DNA of 64,000 nt from Ashinkailepas kermadecensis (GCA_034440615.1 JAOTOM010005148.1:596001-660000); one strand, 5' to 3'; counted from the stretch's first letter, positions 22,441 through 36,067 are shown. The notes: a model not told the origin generated them from the letters alone. A program made the numbers and translations.

Positions 22441-22750
22441 TAGCCGGGAACCAGTAGTGCTGGACAAGCTCCGTGAGGCCGGGTTAGCCGACTCTGGGAG
22501 GATGGGTTAGCCGACTCTGGGAGGTCGTGTCAGGTGGCTCCGGGAGGCCGAGTCAGGTGGTGACTCTGGGAGGCCTGGTTAGGGGACTCTAGGCGGCCGG
22601 GTTGGGCGACTCTGGGATCTGGGCTAGCCGACTCTGGGAAGCCGGATCAGGTGGTGGCTCTGGGAGGCCTGGTCAGGTGGCTCTGGGAGGCCGGGTCGGC
22701 TGATTCTAGGAGGCCGGATAGGGGCGAGCTGGGAGGCTGGGTTCGGGAGA
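22441..22750. repeat. degenerate repeat around CTCTGGGAGGCCGG
   Basis: GACTCTGGGAGGCCGGGTTA and near variants occur about twelve times with 20-30 base spacing, clearly an eroded tandem array. Confidence 0.75.
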
Positions 22751-24020
22751 TGCTGAACGCCCAACAGCGAATCGGCCTGTCAGCACCTCGGGGCCCACGA
22801 CATCGGCTAGTGTGCTGGAGGAGGACTGAAGCAGAGCGACGGAGCGGAAGAGACCCCCACTGGAGCGTGATGAACTGCCTTGCGGCACGCCACCACCGCC
22901 GCTACCAGGTCCAGTCATGGTCACGGCTAGGGCCAGTCATGTCGGCCTCTTCGCAACGTGATGACGCATTTATCTGGGCGCTGACATGTATTGACGAACG
23001 AGACGGAGCGAGCGCAGGGAGGCATGGAGGGAGGGAGAGGGATTGCTTATTAGGGATCGATTGCGCCGCACAACGCTCGCTCGACACCATATTGTCCTTG
23101 TGGCCGGCAGACCTGCGAGGAACTGCTAATGCCAATGACGAGGCTGTAAGATCGTTACCGGCGGTCACGATCTTGTCCGGAGTTCAATCACTCTCGCCAC
23201 GCCGATCGTAATCTGTGCCCTCCGTTAACCCGAATGGTAGCGCGGCTCAACGCGAAATTAATCCAGGTGGCGTGCGGGAGGCGACCACCAACGGGGCTGG
23301 TCAGCGACGTCGCGGTGTGTCGCAACACGGCGACATTCAACAATCGGGTCAGCCGCGCACCCAATGGGGGCGGTCGACCCGCATCGGCCCCGTTCTGTCC
23401 GCCGCGAATCGACTCAACGCGACTCCACTGTGCTGGCTCGGCTCGGCCTAGCTGGGCCCAGGTCGACTATACTCCCGAGTCGTGTCGACCCGACTCGACT
23501 AGATTCGACTCTACACACGACTACGCGTCGCTCGCCCTGACTCAGCTCGATCTGCGCCGACCAGGTGGGGCTCGGCTCGGCTCGATCTGACCTGGCCAAG
23601 CCCGGCGGCAGTCTACTCGCCACGAGGCAGCGGCGCACTGACCAGGCAGCCTGCCACCGCGGTCGGCACGACAGACTATCCGTCTTATGGCGACGTCTCT
23701 AACCTGTTCGCGAGCAATGGTCCCACGAACACGACAGCCAGACGCTCGCGTCGCCAGCTACCATGCTGAGGTCACTACGTCCGACCATCCGGTTGCCAAG
23801 GTCACACTGACCTGCTTTGTCCACCTTGGACGACAGCTGGTCAGACCCGCTCCAGCGACTGCATAAACCTAACACGAGGGTACATTGCATACTCACTGCA
23901 GCACCATCATCTTGATCTTGTCCATGGTCATGCGGCGGCGACGGCGAGGCGGGGTGCCGATCGCCAGCGGCACTCGCACCCCCTCCATCCGTCACGTCAC
24001 GACACGCGCACTGTCACCCG
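22751..24020. other. intronic sequence, no feature seen
   Basis: A short patch near 23470-23540 is rich in GACTCGACT-like words. Nothing else was recognised. Confidence 0.4.
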
Positions 24021-24039
24021 TCACACGAGGCTCCGTTTG

Positions 24040-24430
24040 AACTGACAGCACCGACGCGACATCCACCCGCCGCCGCTCCCCGTAACGGTCTCCAACGCTC
24101 TTCTGCGGCACCGGCGGCCGGCTCCCATGGCGGCATTCAGTGCAGACGCAGCGCGCCGGCGGCCGCGGCGGCGGCGCGCTGAATCCCCGCCGGTCGGTCG
24201 GCGGCGTTTGCGGGGCGTTGCAGAAGTGCAGACGCCGGCCGGCGGCGGGGGTCGACGCGGCCGTTGTAAGGCGACTGGAGCGGAACCCGACACGACGACG
24301 TCTGCCGACTCAGCCGGCGGCTTCCGCGCTATTGGCGGCGGCCGTACCCGCGGCCCCGTCTGCACTCCGCCGGCAGAACTTTGGCACTGGCCAGCTGCTG
24401 ATTGGAGAAAGGGACATTTTCCTCAATGGA
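24040..24430. promoter_or_regulatory. CpG-rich island with a CCAAT box
   Basis: Dense CpG sequence ends in CTGCTGATTGGA (ATTGG at 24401-24405), the same 12-base word as in the inverted CCAAT pair near 43.45 kb. This suggests a regulatory island; no ORF with supported splicing was found. Confidence 0.3.
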
Positions 24431-24719
24431 GTGGAAATGCCTTCTATGCTTATCTCCGAGTGCGCTGTCGGCCGTGTACGGTCATGCCATGTCATGTCAC
24501 GACATGTCGACATGTGGCATGCACTGTCCCGGGAACCGACCATTACTCCGCTGGTCTGTTGGTCCGTGACGTTGCTGTCACGGGCGACACGGGTCTGCAC
24601 CGTGTCGCTATCCACTGCACTCTAGCGCCCACTGCTGGCTACCCGTCTGCGTTGGTGGTTGTCAAGGGCGGGAGATGCCGCGGATTGCCGCTCAGCACAC
24701 GGTTACACTTCTAGCAGAA

Positions 24720-27050
24720 TATTATACTTGCAATTTACAATATACTTGATTAGAACTCATCTTGGAAAGGAAAGATCACACGTGAAGAGGCACCGGCTTG
24801 GACGTTACCAAGGGAACATGCGTCATACTTGGGTATATGTACGGGCCCTTTATGCAATGCTCATAAACGCTGCTTCGGAACAGTCGACGCTCTTGTCTTG
24901 AAATCTTTCTCACAATCCTGATATAGATTTGTGGTGCATAGCTAATAATATAACATTTCATCGGATAATAATCTGACTGGTCGTGAGGTGGAGGGGTCGG
25001 CTGGTGTAGAAGAGGCGCTTGAGAGTGCAATAAATTTGATAAATAAATTGCTTATAACAGCACAGATGGGACGCATGGTACAAGCCTTCAAACCAAGACC
25101 CATTGTATTCATCAGTCGACCTATTAACAACCAAAGTTAACGACACGACACATATGCACTTTGGGAAAGCTGTTTCGTTAATCTGACGATACTTTAACAA
25201 ACTGAGTACAAAGGGATCCAGAGTCACTCTTGTAAGTCTTCTAAGCCAAACTGTATGCACCCCATTGGGTTTCAGTTTTGTTTGCATACGCACCGTTGAG
25301 TCTCAAGATCCTTGGGATGCCAGTAGCTTTGTTTGGTCATAACAGAACTGGCTTGTCATAGCAATCGATTCGCATCATTATCCGCGGAAGAATTTATTTT
25401 ACGAATGAGTCGACAGCTGCAAGAAGTCCACGAAAAGAGAGACAGGCCTCGGTGTGTATGGCATAATGAACACAATTGTGACCCTTCAACGCGGAACTCG
25501 CCTGTGTAGGCCCCGTTCAGATCACTTTGGAAACATACAAATCGAGATACAAGGCGACACTCACGACCAGATCGGATATGATCGGGCTGATGGGGTGCTC
25601 CGAACAGCAGCAGCGTTATGGGTTAGGAGGGTTAGGGAAGTTAATGCAGGGGAGCGTGCTGTCCTGATCATCGTCATGGTCCCCGAACAAAGCGCTGAAA
25701 GTCACAATGCCAACACAACACATCATGATGCGGAGTGTAAGTAGTACGTTTTGGGCAATGTGGGATAAGATTCATAAGAAGATAAGATAACATTCTGTAC
25801 TTTCCCAAGCCAAATAATAATCACAGGTTCAGCCTATGAATATATTTCGGCACGTTAGGATAACGATGATAACCTATGAATGATATCACTTAGCTAGATT
25901 AGTCAGAACTGCTTCACCATATTCTAAACACTTGTTGCTGGAAAACACATATGCTGCATAATGCAAATGCTGATCTTAAACTGACAGAAACAATAATCCA
26001 GCGGATAGTACCTTCGGGAATCACACACGGGCTCACATACATATAATAGCATCCTTGCACCTTACAGTCTGTCATTTATACCTCACCAACCAAGGATTAC
26101 AGAGCGAAGATCCATATAATTACATAGCATCATGCACAAAATAAAATCAAGAAATAATGAGACCACACCTGCTGGTGCCATCAACTTACGCGATAAACAT
26201 AGCGTTTGTCAAATGTACCGTTCATATACGTTTAGATAGAGCACTAAGTCGTTGCTTCTGACCCAACGTACACTGTATTTAATTGTGAACCTTGTGAAAT
26301 CTGCCCAGTGTCGCACAATTTTGTAACGTGGATGAACAGCATGGCATAACGCGAAACAGTATTATCTACAAACTTGCATTTTGTTATCTTCTGATCGTAT
26401 GAGACGAGATAATGGGGATTTCTTTTCAGCGCTCTTAGCCATCTTCAACATAAACTCATGATGATACGCGATGGATCGTGGGCTTAGAATGGGACCGTGG
26501 CTATTGCTAAAAGAGTGCAGAGGATACGTGCATTCGTGTTTTCAAAGTATACGCGCATCGTTCCTATTAAAACACGCGTCTTAGCCTTCCATCTTCATCG
26601 TCCTCCGCCGTAAATAAAAATACATTTCAAGAACCTGAGTAAATCCCATACTTTGTACAGCACCATAGCTAATGCATGTATTTACCCACAATAAATTCCA
26701 TACATTTATCCCGTAGCATTTGCCATACAACATGCTTTTGAAGTAGAACAAACTTGTACATATATGGCGAGCAACCTCCTGGTGTTTGGCGCAGATGCCA
26801 CCGTGCAGTCTCCAGATACCGGCCTGTTCACTCGCCACAGTCTCCACAGTGCGCGCGGCGTGTGCAGTGTGCAGTCTATTGCGACAGCAGACCCAGTCTC
26901 ATAAACAGGGATCAGTGCGAATACCACGACCAGCAGATACGTGGGGCTCGTGTGTTGCTCGTGATGTGGCAACAGTCTGAGGCCGATGGTCTGCCGCCGA
27001 ACGTGATCGTCGCCGTACAGCAGTTCCACGTGCGTCGCAGACGGTAACGA
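24720..27050. other. AT-rich intronic sequence, no supported gene
   Basis: Markedly lower GC than the rest of the window. Short open frames only, the most coding-like being about 63 codons on the plus strand ending near 25139, with no start or splice support. Confidence 0.45.
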
Positions 27051-27410
27051 CTTTCACAATCTGGTGCCATTGCGTGTGCGGGGTCGGCGGGCGGGGGCGG
27101 ACAGGGACGGACCAGAGGGGCGACGCCTCAGACGACGTGACTCGGCAGGTGGAGATGGTCGAGCGGTGTGTGGCTCCGCGGACCCGTCAGAATGAAGCCC
27201 CGTCGACAGGCCTGTCAAAGCACGGCGCCGCCGCCCCGTCCTTGGCATTCCTCGGCTCATTCTGTGTGTGCGCGTGCGCGGCAGAAGCGCAGCTCGCGCG
27301 GCGACTGTGTGGCACCGACAGCGCCGCGCGCGCGCCCCAAATAGAGCGCGCAAACAAAGGGGGCAAACGCGGCCGGCCGACGGCGCACAAAGGCAGGCCC
27401 CCTGTCGGCT

Positions 27411-27820
27411 CCCAGCCGACCCGCCGCGGCCGTCTCCCAGCCGACCCACCGCGGCCGTCTCCTAGCCGACCCACCGCGGCCGTCTCCCAGCCGACCCGCC
27501 GCGGCCGTCTCCCAGCCGACCCACCGCGGCCGTCTCCTAGCCGACCCACCGCGGCCGTCTCCCAGCCGACCCGCCGCGGCCGTCTCCCAGCCGTCTCCCA
27601 GCCGACCCGCCGTGGCCGTCTCCCAGCCGACCCACCGCGGCCGTCTCCCAGCCGACCCACCGCGGCCGTCTCCCAGCCGACCCGCCGCGGCCGTCTCCCA
27701 GCCGACCCGCCGCGGCCGTCTCCCAGCCGACCCACCGCGGCCGTCTCCCAGCCGACCCACCGCGGCCGTCTCCCAGCCGACCCGCCGCGGCCGTCTCCCA
27801 GCCGACCCGCCGCGGCCGTC
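27411..27820. repeat. 25-bp minisatellite with CCGCGG, about 16 copies
   Basis: Unit CCGACCCRCCGCGGCCGTCT followed by CCCAG, with the central R alternating A/G in blocks. One partial copy occurs near 27588. Twenty-five is not a multiple of three, so three units make a 25-codon pattern and all frames stay open on both strands, producing long spurious ORFs. Confidence 0.95.
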
Positions 27821-27829
27821 ACGACACGT

Positions 27830-28720
27830 CACGTCACGCCGGTCAGCGTCAGGGCGGACAGGTCTCTTCTCACGACGTCCGATGCAGGCCGCCTCGGTCG
27901 GGCGGCACGTCAACCAGGAAGTGTCCCGATTGCGGCGCGGACAAAGACACGCGCGGCGACGCGAAGGACGCGCCATTACGGGGCGGCGCGGCTCGCTCAG
28001 GCGCGCGCAAATGTGAACCGACAGTGATCCAGTGAGCGTCCCCAATCAGACTGTGGTCGAGCTAAGTAGTCATCGCGTGCGGATTAAACTTTGTCAGAAA
28101 AACATGCTTCGTGACGGATGCTTGAAGAATCTGGATGCAGCCATACCAGGTACATATCACGACCTGATGAATTTAAAGTTTGAACTCATGCACCCAATAG
28201 GACTACTGCTGCCGGCAGTGGCGCAGTCATGATTCTCCTAAGGGGGCGACCAAAAAGAAGATGTGATGAAACAGAGAAAGCTTCCGACGCACTGAAAATT
28301 TAGGTCTTGCGTGGTGAAAATATCAAAATTTGGTCCAGTGCATTATTGGGTGCTAAAGGGGGGCGGGGGGGGGATCAGGCACCCACCTTGGATGCCCCTC
28401 TGGCTGCCGGAACGTGGCTCTAAAATGCCTACATTTTAACTAGCTCAAGCATGGATTGATTCACCGACCTCTATCTTCTAGTTTTCCTAGGTCAAACATG
28501 CACGAGGCTCGGTGCTGGATGAGGGAACATCTCTGTATTCTTCCCCACACAATATACATGCATTGATGGTTATATTGGCTTCACGAGGTATTAACTACAA
28601 GTTTCTTTCGGGGCCTACTCTGTAATGGTCGAGTGTTATCCATTACCTGGTATGTTGTTTTCAGCGCAATCCGTCAACGCCGATGAATGTTTGATGCCCA
28701 CACGATGCTACGTTGTGGGG
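27830..28720. other. intronic sequence, no feature seen
   Basis: Contains a G-rich run near 28361-28373. No coding support. Confidence 0.4.
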
Positions 28721-28724
28721 ACGG

Positions 28725-28960
28725 GGGTTCAGCGACGGCACTCGCCTCTGGTAGGAGCGGTATTCACCTCCAGAGACTCATGCGCACGGAGACGGTACTC
28801 ACTCCTACTGAGAGCAGCCACCAATTAGCCTGGCGCCCTCAGAGTGTATCCATCCCGCAGCGACGTTACTCGCCCTTGGTGAGAACGGTGACGAACTCTC
28901 CTGGTACCCTCCGAGGGTGGTGCCCATGACACACAGCGGCGGACACGGTACTCACCCCTG
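28725..28960. repeat. degenerate tandem repeat containing donor-like sites
   Basis: On the minus strand the words GGTGAGTACCGT, GAGTGAGTACCGT, GCGAGTAACGT and GCGAGTGCCGT occur near 28950, 28795, 28865 and 28738. The first is the donor of exon 28956-29471. The others look like eroded copies of the same splice site within irregular 57-84 base repeats. Confidence 0.6.
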
Positions 28961-29471
28961 CGAGGTGTTCGTCGGCGACAGAGGAGGCTGGACGGCTGCA
29001 GCTGCCGTTGGTGATGACGCCGGGGCTCGGTCGGAGCCGTCTGGTGAGCACGGCTCCAGCATGGCACCAGCTGTAGCCGCCGTCGGCGGCGGAGGCAGAG
29101 GCTCGTCGCTGAGGCTCAGGGTGTCGTCCACCGGCGGCGGAGGGGGCGGGGGCAGGTCGGGTGAGCAGGCCCGCGCCGGCTCCGGCATCGCCGGCTTCCG
29201 GATACAGGGACTCTTGGGCGGCCGACTGGGCGGCGGCGCCGCCTCGTCCGGCGACGGCACGAGCACCTGGTGGTGCGACGGTGCTGCCACCTGCGGCACG
29301 GCGCCGCCGCTGAGAGCGCGCAGGTGCGGCTTCTTGGGCGGCCGTTCCGGCGGCAGGTCGTCGCGCGAGCTGGAGCGCGAGTGCTGCCCCGACTTGGCCG
29401 AAGCACGGATGCTGAAACGGAACCGCAGGTCGTCAGCCGACACGTTTCGGCCCCATCTCGCCGACGACACG
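28956..29471 (-). CDS. shroom: probable Shroom exon: proline-rich linker
   Basis: This 516-base exon (1 base, 171 codons, 2 bases) has a pyrimidine-containing acceptor CGGGCAG|C and the donor CAGGG|GTGAGT. The protein starts VSSARWGRNVSADDLRFRFS, then has a Ser/Arg patch (HSRSSSRDDLPPERPPKKPH), repeated PP motifs (PPSRPPKSPCIRKP), a run of eight prolines ending in PPVDDTLSLSDEPL and an Ala/Ser/Pro end. The RPPKKP and RPPKSP motifs look like SH3-binding ligands. No folded domain is seen, as expected for the central part of Shroom. Its phases match 36068-36174 upstream and 18460-18740 downstream. The plus strand is open across the same stretch but that frame runs out of the exon into repeats and looks like a shadow. 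Confidence 0.75.
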
Positions 29472-32321
29472 CTGCCCGGTGCGCGACGTTCAAAAGCGAG
29501 CCGCCATCCGGCGCCCGGTCGGCCGCGCGCAGGTGGCTGTTATCCCCACCCGGCCCACGACCGGCCGGCCGATGCTTTGTCGGCAGACATCCGGCCGGGC
29601 GGTACCTTGTGTCTCGGACGGCCAGCCGACCCCTTTCCGGCGGCCGGCCACCAGCGGCGGTCGCAGCGGACGGACGCAGCTGCGACACCGCCCAGACCTC
29701 CAACGGACACGGCCGGCCGGCGCGCCCGCGCCCCGCATTCCCGACATACCGCGGCGGCGCACTACTGCTCCGGCATCCGGACGTTGAACTGTCTTTGTGC
29801 GGCCGTGCCGCTCCCACGAGCGGCGCCGAGCACCGGCCGGCGCCAGCTCGACACTCTTGCACGCGGCAATGCGACCCCCGCGACGCTCGTTAGTCGGCAG
29901 GTATTTTGTCGGCGCGGGACAGCCGAGGGGTGGATTTAGCACGTGCATTCGGTCTGCAAAATGGCCCCCTCACGAACTGCGACACGGCTATGCACTACGT
30001 CTGGGACCACACACAGCAGCGAACTGACACAAAGTCGAGCTGGCACAGCGGCCACCAACACACCTGCCATACTGTTCCACACCCACACTGTGAAGGTCCA
30101 TCCCGATACCCTCATCTAGATAGCGCCACAATGACACTCAACAGCCTTCGCCACGCAGAAACCGGCCGGACAAGCTCTGCAGCCCCCCACCCCACCCCCA
30201 CCACCACCAACCGCGGACCTTGACCTCGAGTGCGTGACGCCAGCGCCTGCAGCCGGTCCGAAGAGATGACCGCTGCACAGACGTGCGTACAGCCACTGAT
30301 CCACCCCACTGCACTGGTCGCACCTTGGGCATGGCCGCTGGCCACCCATACTTCACCTTCACCCGCCCAGCCAACGAATCTGCATGATCTAGTGAGGACC
30401 GCCCATGGCCGCTTCGCTAGCTCTGCCCCAACAGGCACTATCTCAATTTACTACTTACTCTGGAGCTGGCATGGCTAACGAGTTCCCTGGACGCCAGCGC
30501 AGGCCCGGGATGCCACTCTCCGAGCACACATGCAGGCCTCTGTATGTCTCCATTTTCGTCTGAACGCACAGCACTACACAGCGGACCCATCAACTGCCCG
30601 TATGAGCCTGACGGTCCAGGGAATGCCCGTGAACGTCTCCTTCCCGTGCCAGCCTGACACGCCACGGGATGTCCATGTAATTCCCTTCTCCCTACCAGCC
30701 TGAATCCCACAGTGGGCCTTGGATGTTCCCTCCCTGTACCAGTCTGACACACCACGCCGGGCCCTTGAACGTCCCCTCCCCGTACCAGTCTGACACGCTT
30801 CAATGGACCTTGGATGTCCCCTCCACGTGCCAGTCTGACACGATACAGTGGACACTGGACGCCCCGCCCTCCACCAGCGTGAGCGCCACATTGGGACCCT
30901 AGATGCCGGACTAATGCTGCCAGTGACCAGAACATTGCAGGGCAGGGCGCCAGCTGTTGGCAGCGCTCACCGCTGCACGGTGGACAGTCGTAGATGGTGC
31001 CGGCTGGGTTGGAGGGGTTCGCACGCCAGACCGGCCATGACCTTCACCTGGGGCGGCAGTCACCGCTGCCGGACGCCAGTGGCGTGGCGAAATACCGTGA
31101 TGTGCTGTAGCGGTGAGTGGTGTGAGCGGAGCCGCTCGGCTAGACTCAGAGTGAGCTTAGTGGGTCGGGCGGTCTCACGACGCGGCTATCGACGCCTTGT
31201 TCCAGAGATAGCGGACACTCCACGCCCCCCCCCCCCGCTCCCACGACCAGCAGCTGGCGGTGACCCTGGCTCGGCGCATGTCTCCGGGCGGATGGACTAC
31301 TGATAGGAGTGAAGGCAGCGTGGTGCGAGGTGAAAGTAGATTATGGAATACAATTAATTCCACGCAACATTTAGTTTCCGGACGGGAATTTTGCGTCAGA
31401 CAAAATTAGCGCGCGCAAAATTAGCCGAGGCACTCGCGGAGAAATGACTGAAGCCTTTCCTCCATCGAACGCAAACGCCTGGTGTTTCGCCATAGCTAAG
31501 CAGCTATGGTTTCCCATAGCTGGTCAGCTATGGTATGGTATGGTATGGTATCGCCCTAGTGTTTCCCGCACCGAGGCCTGAGCCAGGCAGTGTCTGTTCT
31601 AAAAAAAGAAGTTATGCCGGATGCATGAGTCATGCAGCGTGTTGCAGTACAATGAGATCGACGCCAGTCGCATGGTCCGGTGACACGCGTAACACGGGGA
31701 GGGATTCGGAGAATGTGATACGTCATACCGGGGCACGCCTGGATACGCAACGACCTGGTACGCAATTTTCCTTCTGTACGGGAGCTATCGCGTGCGTTTG
31801 CTCAACAGTGCTTTCCGGTTCGGGTAGTGCCAAGCTTCTGTTCAGGTTCCACACCGCCAGCCATGTTCAGGCCCTAAAAAGTTCGGATTATACTGTCATT
31901 TTCTTGCAGATCATGCGAGCTGAGCACGTTGAAGGTTAGCACTTGTACGACAGGCCTACTTTCACTCATTGTGGGGAGTGTACCACCGGCCAAGAATTCT
32001 GAATGGATTATTCACTATTTTCGGACCTGGTTAACGTGCGTTGCAGACCATAAAAGTCCTGCTAGCACGAACACTGGCTCCATCAAATCACTCCCAAACG
32101 TGGTTGGATTTATGTTTTAGAATCATGGATTTTGAGATTAATATTTTTTGGAACTCCAATGTGGAGGATACCAACATCTTTTTCCGTTTCTGACATCAAC
32201 TCATTTTTTGTACTTCGCAGTCAGTTTCGGGTACGTTCATATCAAGCAGCACTAAGTTTGTAGTGCGTTTAACAATTCAAGTTAAGCATTTGGTGGCCAA
32301 GGTGTTTTTTCTTCAAAAATG
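29472..32321. other. intron between exons 36068-36174 and 28956-29471, left part
   Basis: CpG-rich up to about 29900, then mixed. It includes the degenerate array at 30490-30900. A C-run lies near 31228. No phase-compatible exon was found. Confidence 0.4.
30490..30900. repeat. degenerate tandem array with CCAGTCTGACAC
   Basis: The words CCGTACCAGTCTGACACRC and GGACCTTGGATGTCCCCTCC recur at about 60-70 base spacing through the stretch. It is eroded but recognisable. Confidence 0.65.
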
Positions 32322-32740
<419 letters not shown>

Positions 32741-32746
32741 TATTTT

Positions 32747-32807
32747 GATTGATTGATTGATTGATTGTTTGGGCTTAGGGGCGCATCAACTGCTACTGGT
32801 TATGTAG
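32747..32807 (-). mobile_element. truncated retroelement 3' end with (CAAT)n tail, copy 1
   Basis: Read on the minus strand: CTACATAACCAGTAGCAGTT, then a CCCCTAAGCCCAAACAAT block and a tail of CAAT units. It is flanked by the 13-base direct repeat CGCCAATTATTTT at 32734-32746 and 32808-32820, a target-site duplication. The body matches the copy at 37096-37179. It looks like the 3' end of a non-LTR element, strongly 5'-truncated; family not identified. It inserted into the terminal bases of the foldback element. Confidence 0.8.
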
Positions 32808-32820
32808 CGCCAATTATTTT

Positions 32821-33190
32821 GGAAACATTTCCAGCTGATATACACTCACCTACCGTGAATACTAAACTCGCCCAACTCTCATGGGAAAACTACTTACTAC
32901 AGGCGGTATGCCCATTGGTGGGGTCTTAGCATTAACAGGTGGTGCTGGTACAACACGTTTGTGTCTTTGAGTCTTTGAATACCATCTAGTTGCATAAATT
33001 GAGCATTTGTGCCAAATGGAATCTACGAGAAAGTGCCACGTAAAAACCACAAACCCGTGCAAAAAAGCACAATGTGAAATTTTCGAATGACTGCCAAACT
33101 GCAAGTGTGTACACCCAACCTTTGGCAACAGGCGAAACATAGGCGTCCACACCCGAGTGCCTGTATGCGTGCTGTGTTCCCACAACACGC
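32821..33190. other. intronic sequence, no feature seen
   Basis: AT-richer. No exon or repeat was recognised. Confidence 0.4.
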
Positions 33191-33720
33191 AAGTAGCCGC
33201 CCCTCCGGCACAATACGTACGCCAGCAGCGCGTCTACTCACCGTACGCAGCACATGCAATCGCAGCGCACCATCGCGGTATAGCGCGGCGGCCGTACCAG
33301 CTCCATTCTGACCAGAGACCCAGTCGGTGCGAGGCCGGACGCACCGCGACGCGCTGGCACCACCCAACACCAGCCGACACACCAGTCAGAGCACTCGGCT
33401 GCACCACCCGGACCTGCCCACCTGCGCTGGCGCACCAAAATACTGCCGACGCGAGGCGATCCGGCAGTCTGCGGCACGCACCGCCGGTCGGGGCGACACC
33501 GGACACCTACCGGCGGCCGACCTTGCGGCGCCGGCCGCCGGCAGCGCCGCCGTGCGACGTCGCCAGCAACTAGCGGCGAGCCAGGGCCGCCGGCCGGCCG
33601 GCAGCGCTGGCCCCGGAAGAGGGGAGGCAGGTGGCAGCCGCGCCACCAGCAGCCGCCGGCACGCTCCCCACGCCCACCTGCGCGACAGATGCCGGCCGAG
33701 CTGACCGGCGGCCACGCGTG
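33190..33720. promoter_or_regulatory. CpG-rich intronic island
   Basis: High CpG density with overlapping open frames on both strands, all Arg/Ala/Pro-rich. I read these as composition effects. No CCAAT or TATA arrangement allows a start to be placed. Confidence 0.25.
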
Positions 33721-33729
33721 ATGAGAGAG

Positions 33730-36060
33730 CAACCCGAGCTCGTAATCGCCCCCGAATTACGCCACTCATGGCGATGAACGCATCAACGAAATGGATAAAA
33801 ATAACAGGGCGCCGGACCGCCTCATGCCCGACAAATTATGACTAGGATCAGGCTTCAGAACGGCAGGCCTGGCAGGCGAGACCTTTCGCCCGCTGCCAGC
33901 CCTGGTTAATTAGTGTCGGTTGTCTTCCCCTCGCTCCATCAGCACCCCATCCTGTGGGAAATCGGGCAGACTCGCATTCCAGCAGGGATCTTGGTCACCA
34001 GCTTCCCACAGCCTTTGTCAACAGGCGAAACATGGACGTCAGCAGCAAAAAGCTAGCCTCCCTTTTCCGGAGGCACACGCCGAGTGGCGTGTCACCCTCG
34101 GCCTTTGTTGAGCGGCCGCAGCGATACTGGCCCGTCAGAGTGACAGGATACCGGCGCCGAGCACGACGGACCGCGAATTTTTGTATTGCCCGGCAGCACC
34201 TCCCTCGCCATCGACATCCCGGTGGGTGACCCCACAATTAGCGCGCCGCCCAGTGGGCCGGCCGGTACCGACTTGTCCGAATTCCGGCACGGGACGTACG
34301 GGACGACGGCTGTATCTTCCCATCAGCACGGGCCGGATCTGGACAGCGTGACACATGCCAAGAGGTGATCTGACCCTAATAGCTGACGCCCGCAGAAAAC
34401 AACGCGCCCCCGTCGCTCGGGCCAGGACGGGAAAATCAACAGGGCGTCCATCCAGGGGAGAATGTCCCAAAACAAATCCATTAGGAGGTGCGTCGATGGT
34501 TGCGGATGATCCCGCGGCGCGCCTCCCGCCTCGCAGGAGGTCTGCACTCGTGTATCGGTAAGGACGGCCATTACGATGGCGCTAACGACAAAACGACCAG
34601 CGACGCGTCTGCTCGACTGTCAAAACATCGGGCGCCCACTCGCGCACTGGCGCGCGTCGCCACGGGTGAAAGTGGGGCCATGATCGCGTTATGATAGTAA
34701 TGACCGGAGCAGCGTGCCATTGTCGCGGGGGCGGGTTTTTCGCTTCGCGTCGCGACTGCTGGTCCATTTGCCGCACGCAACGCCGCCGAGAGCTGCCGCT
34801 GGCGCACGCGCGAGCCGCGTCGCGCGAGGTCGTGTAATGAGAAATTCCACGTTTTTCACGCCGACCGTCGATGGCTTACCATAACAAAAGCGTGGCAATT
34901 ACGGCGGCGGTCAGGAGCTCTGGCTGTGGTCCGGCAGCCGGCGGCGGTGTCCGCCGGCAGGTGTTGCCCTCTGCCGCCCCATCCCCACACGTCTGTCGCT
35001 CCCAGCTCAGCAGTCGCGCGGTTCGCCAGGTGCCGCCGACCCGTTCGTCGTACCAGAAGATTCCACTCTGTTTAGCCCGCCTTTTACATGGAATCCGGCC
35101 GGACAAAGGAGGCGGCATTCATCAGCTGACTGAGAACAATGGCACGTCACCGTCACGGGCGTTCGCGGTGCGTGGTCTGAGTTTAAAAACGCGCCGCCCA
35201 CCGCCGCGTCCCCTGATGGCCGCCAAAACCGGGCCAATCCAAACGGGATCAGATGCCAGCTGAACCCTGGCCCTTGAGCAGATCCTCTACCGGACAGTGA
35301 GGCGGCCGATCTCGGCTAAACAGAGACGGATGCCCTACACGACCGGTCAGTCGCTCCATGTCAAAATGGTCCATTGTAGCGGGACGGAAATTAATCCGGC
35401 CGCTTGTATTTTGGGCGGGTGAAATACAGCCGGCCACAAGTGGCGCTTGTTTTTCTTGGAGCTTCGGGTGGCACGTGCAGTGTGTGTTATTGGCTGAATT
35501 TAATGTTTGTCGGCCCGCCTAGTGCTCGGCGGTGGGCCTGCCACGAGCCATCTGGTTGCGTACGATCAGATCCAGTTGGGTCGTGTAAAGCGGCGCGGCG
35601 ACAGGAAGTAACTGCTTCCGGCTGGCTACGTGCCATTATCGGCGTGCGGGGAGCTGCTAAATCAACACAGCAGGGGCGTGACAGATGCATAAACAAACAC
35701 CCAACACCCCGCCACTGACTACACAGTCCCATGTGTTCAGTATAATGGGAAACAACAGCAGCTATGTGCACCTAGAGTGCAAGAACGATCCATAGATCAG
35801 GGTAATCCAATGTGGGGCCATCCTACCCGTAGAAATGAGATGCCACATTATATTTATTCCACTTCGTACTAGTTCCCAGTTACCGAAGCTTCGCGAAGGC
35901 TGAAGTGTGAAATGTCATTCTTGCTCGTAGAAAAGAAATGTCACATTATGTTTCCCTCATTTCGTTCTAATTCGCAGCCGCCGAAGCCTCGCGGAGAATA
36001 ACGTGTCACGATGCCTATCCCCTAATCCTACAGGTAGGCGCTGTCCTAGTCACGTTTCAC
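33730..36060. other. intronic sequence with patchy CpG-rich segments
   Basis: Includes a CCAAT word at 35234-35238 beside GGGCCAATCCAAACGGG. Between 35829 and 36005 there is a two-copy diverged tandem repeat of about 95-110 bases starting GTAGAAATGAGATGCCACAT. No gene was seen. Confidence 0.4.
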
Positions 36061-36067
36061 TACTCAC

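Noticed and set aside
24950..25139. Plus-strand frame of about 63 codons with GVEEALESAINLINKLLITA
   Set aside because: Protein-like but short, with no start codon near its beginning, in AT-rich DNA; no splice sites or family resemblance.
27074..28045. Long open frames on both strands (211-317 codons)
   Set aside because: They are read through the 25-bp minisatellite, which has no stop in any frame. The peptides are exact repeats of the array.
28917..29939. 340-codon plus-strand open frame
   Set aside because: Antisense to the Shroom exon at 28956-29471 and continuing into CpG-rich sequence. Composition is Arg/Gly/Pro-rich with no domain.
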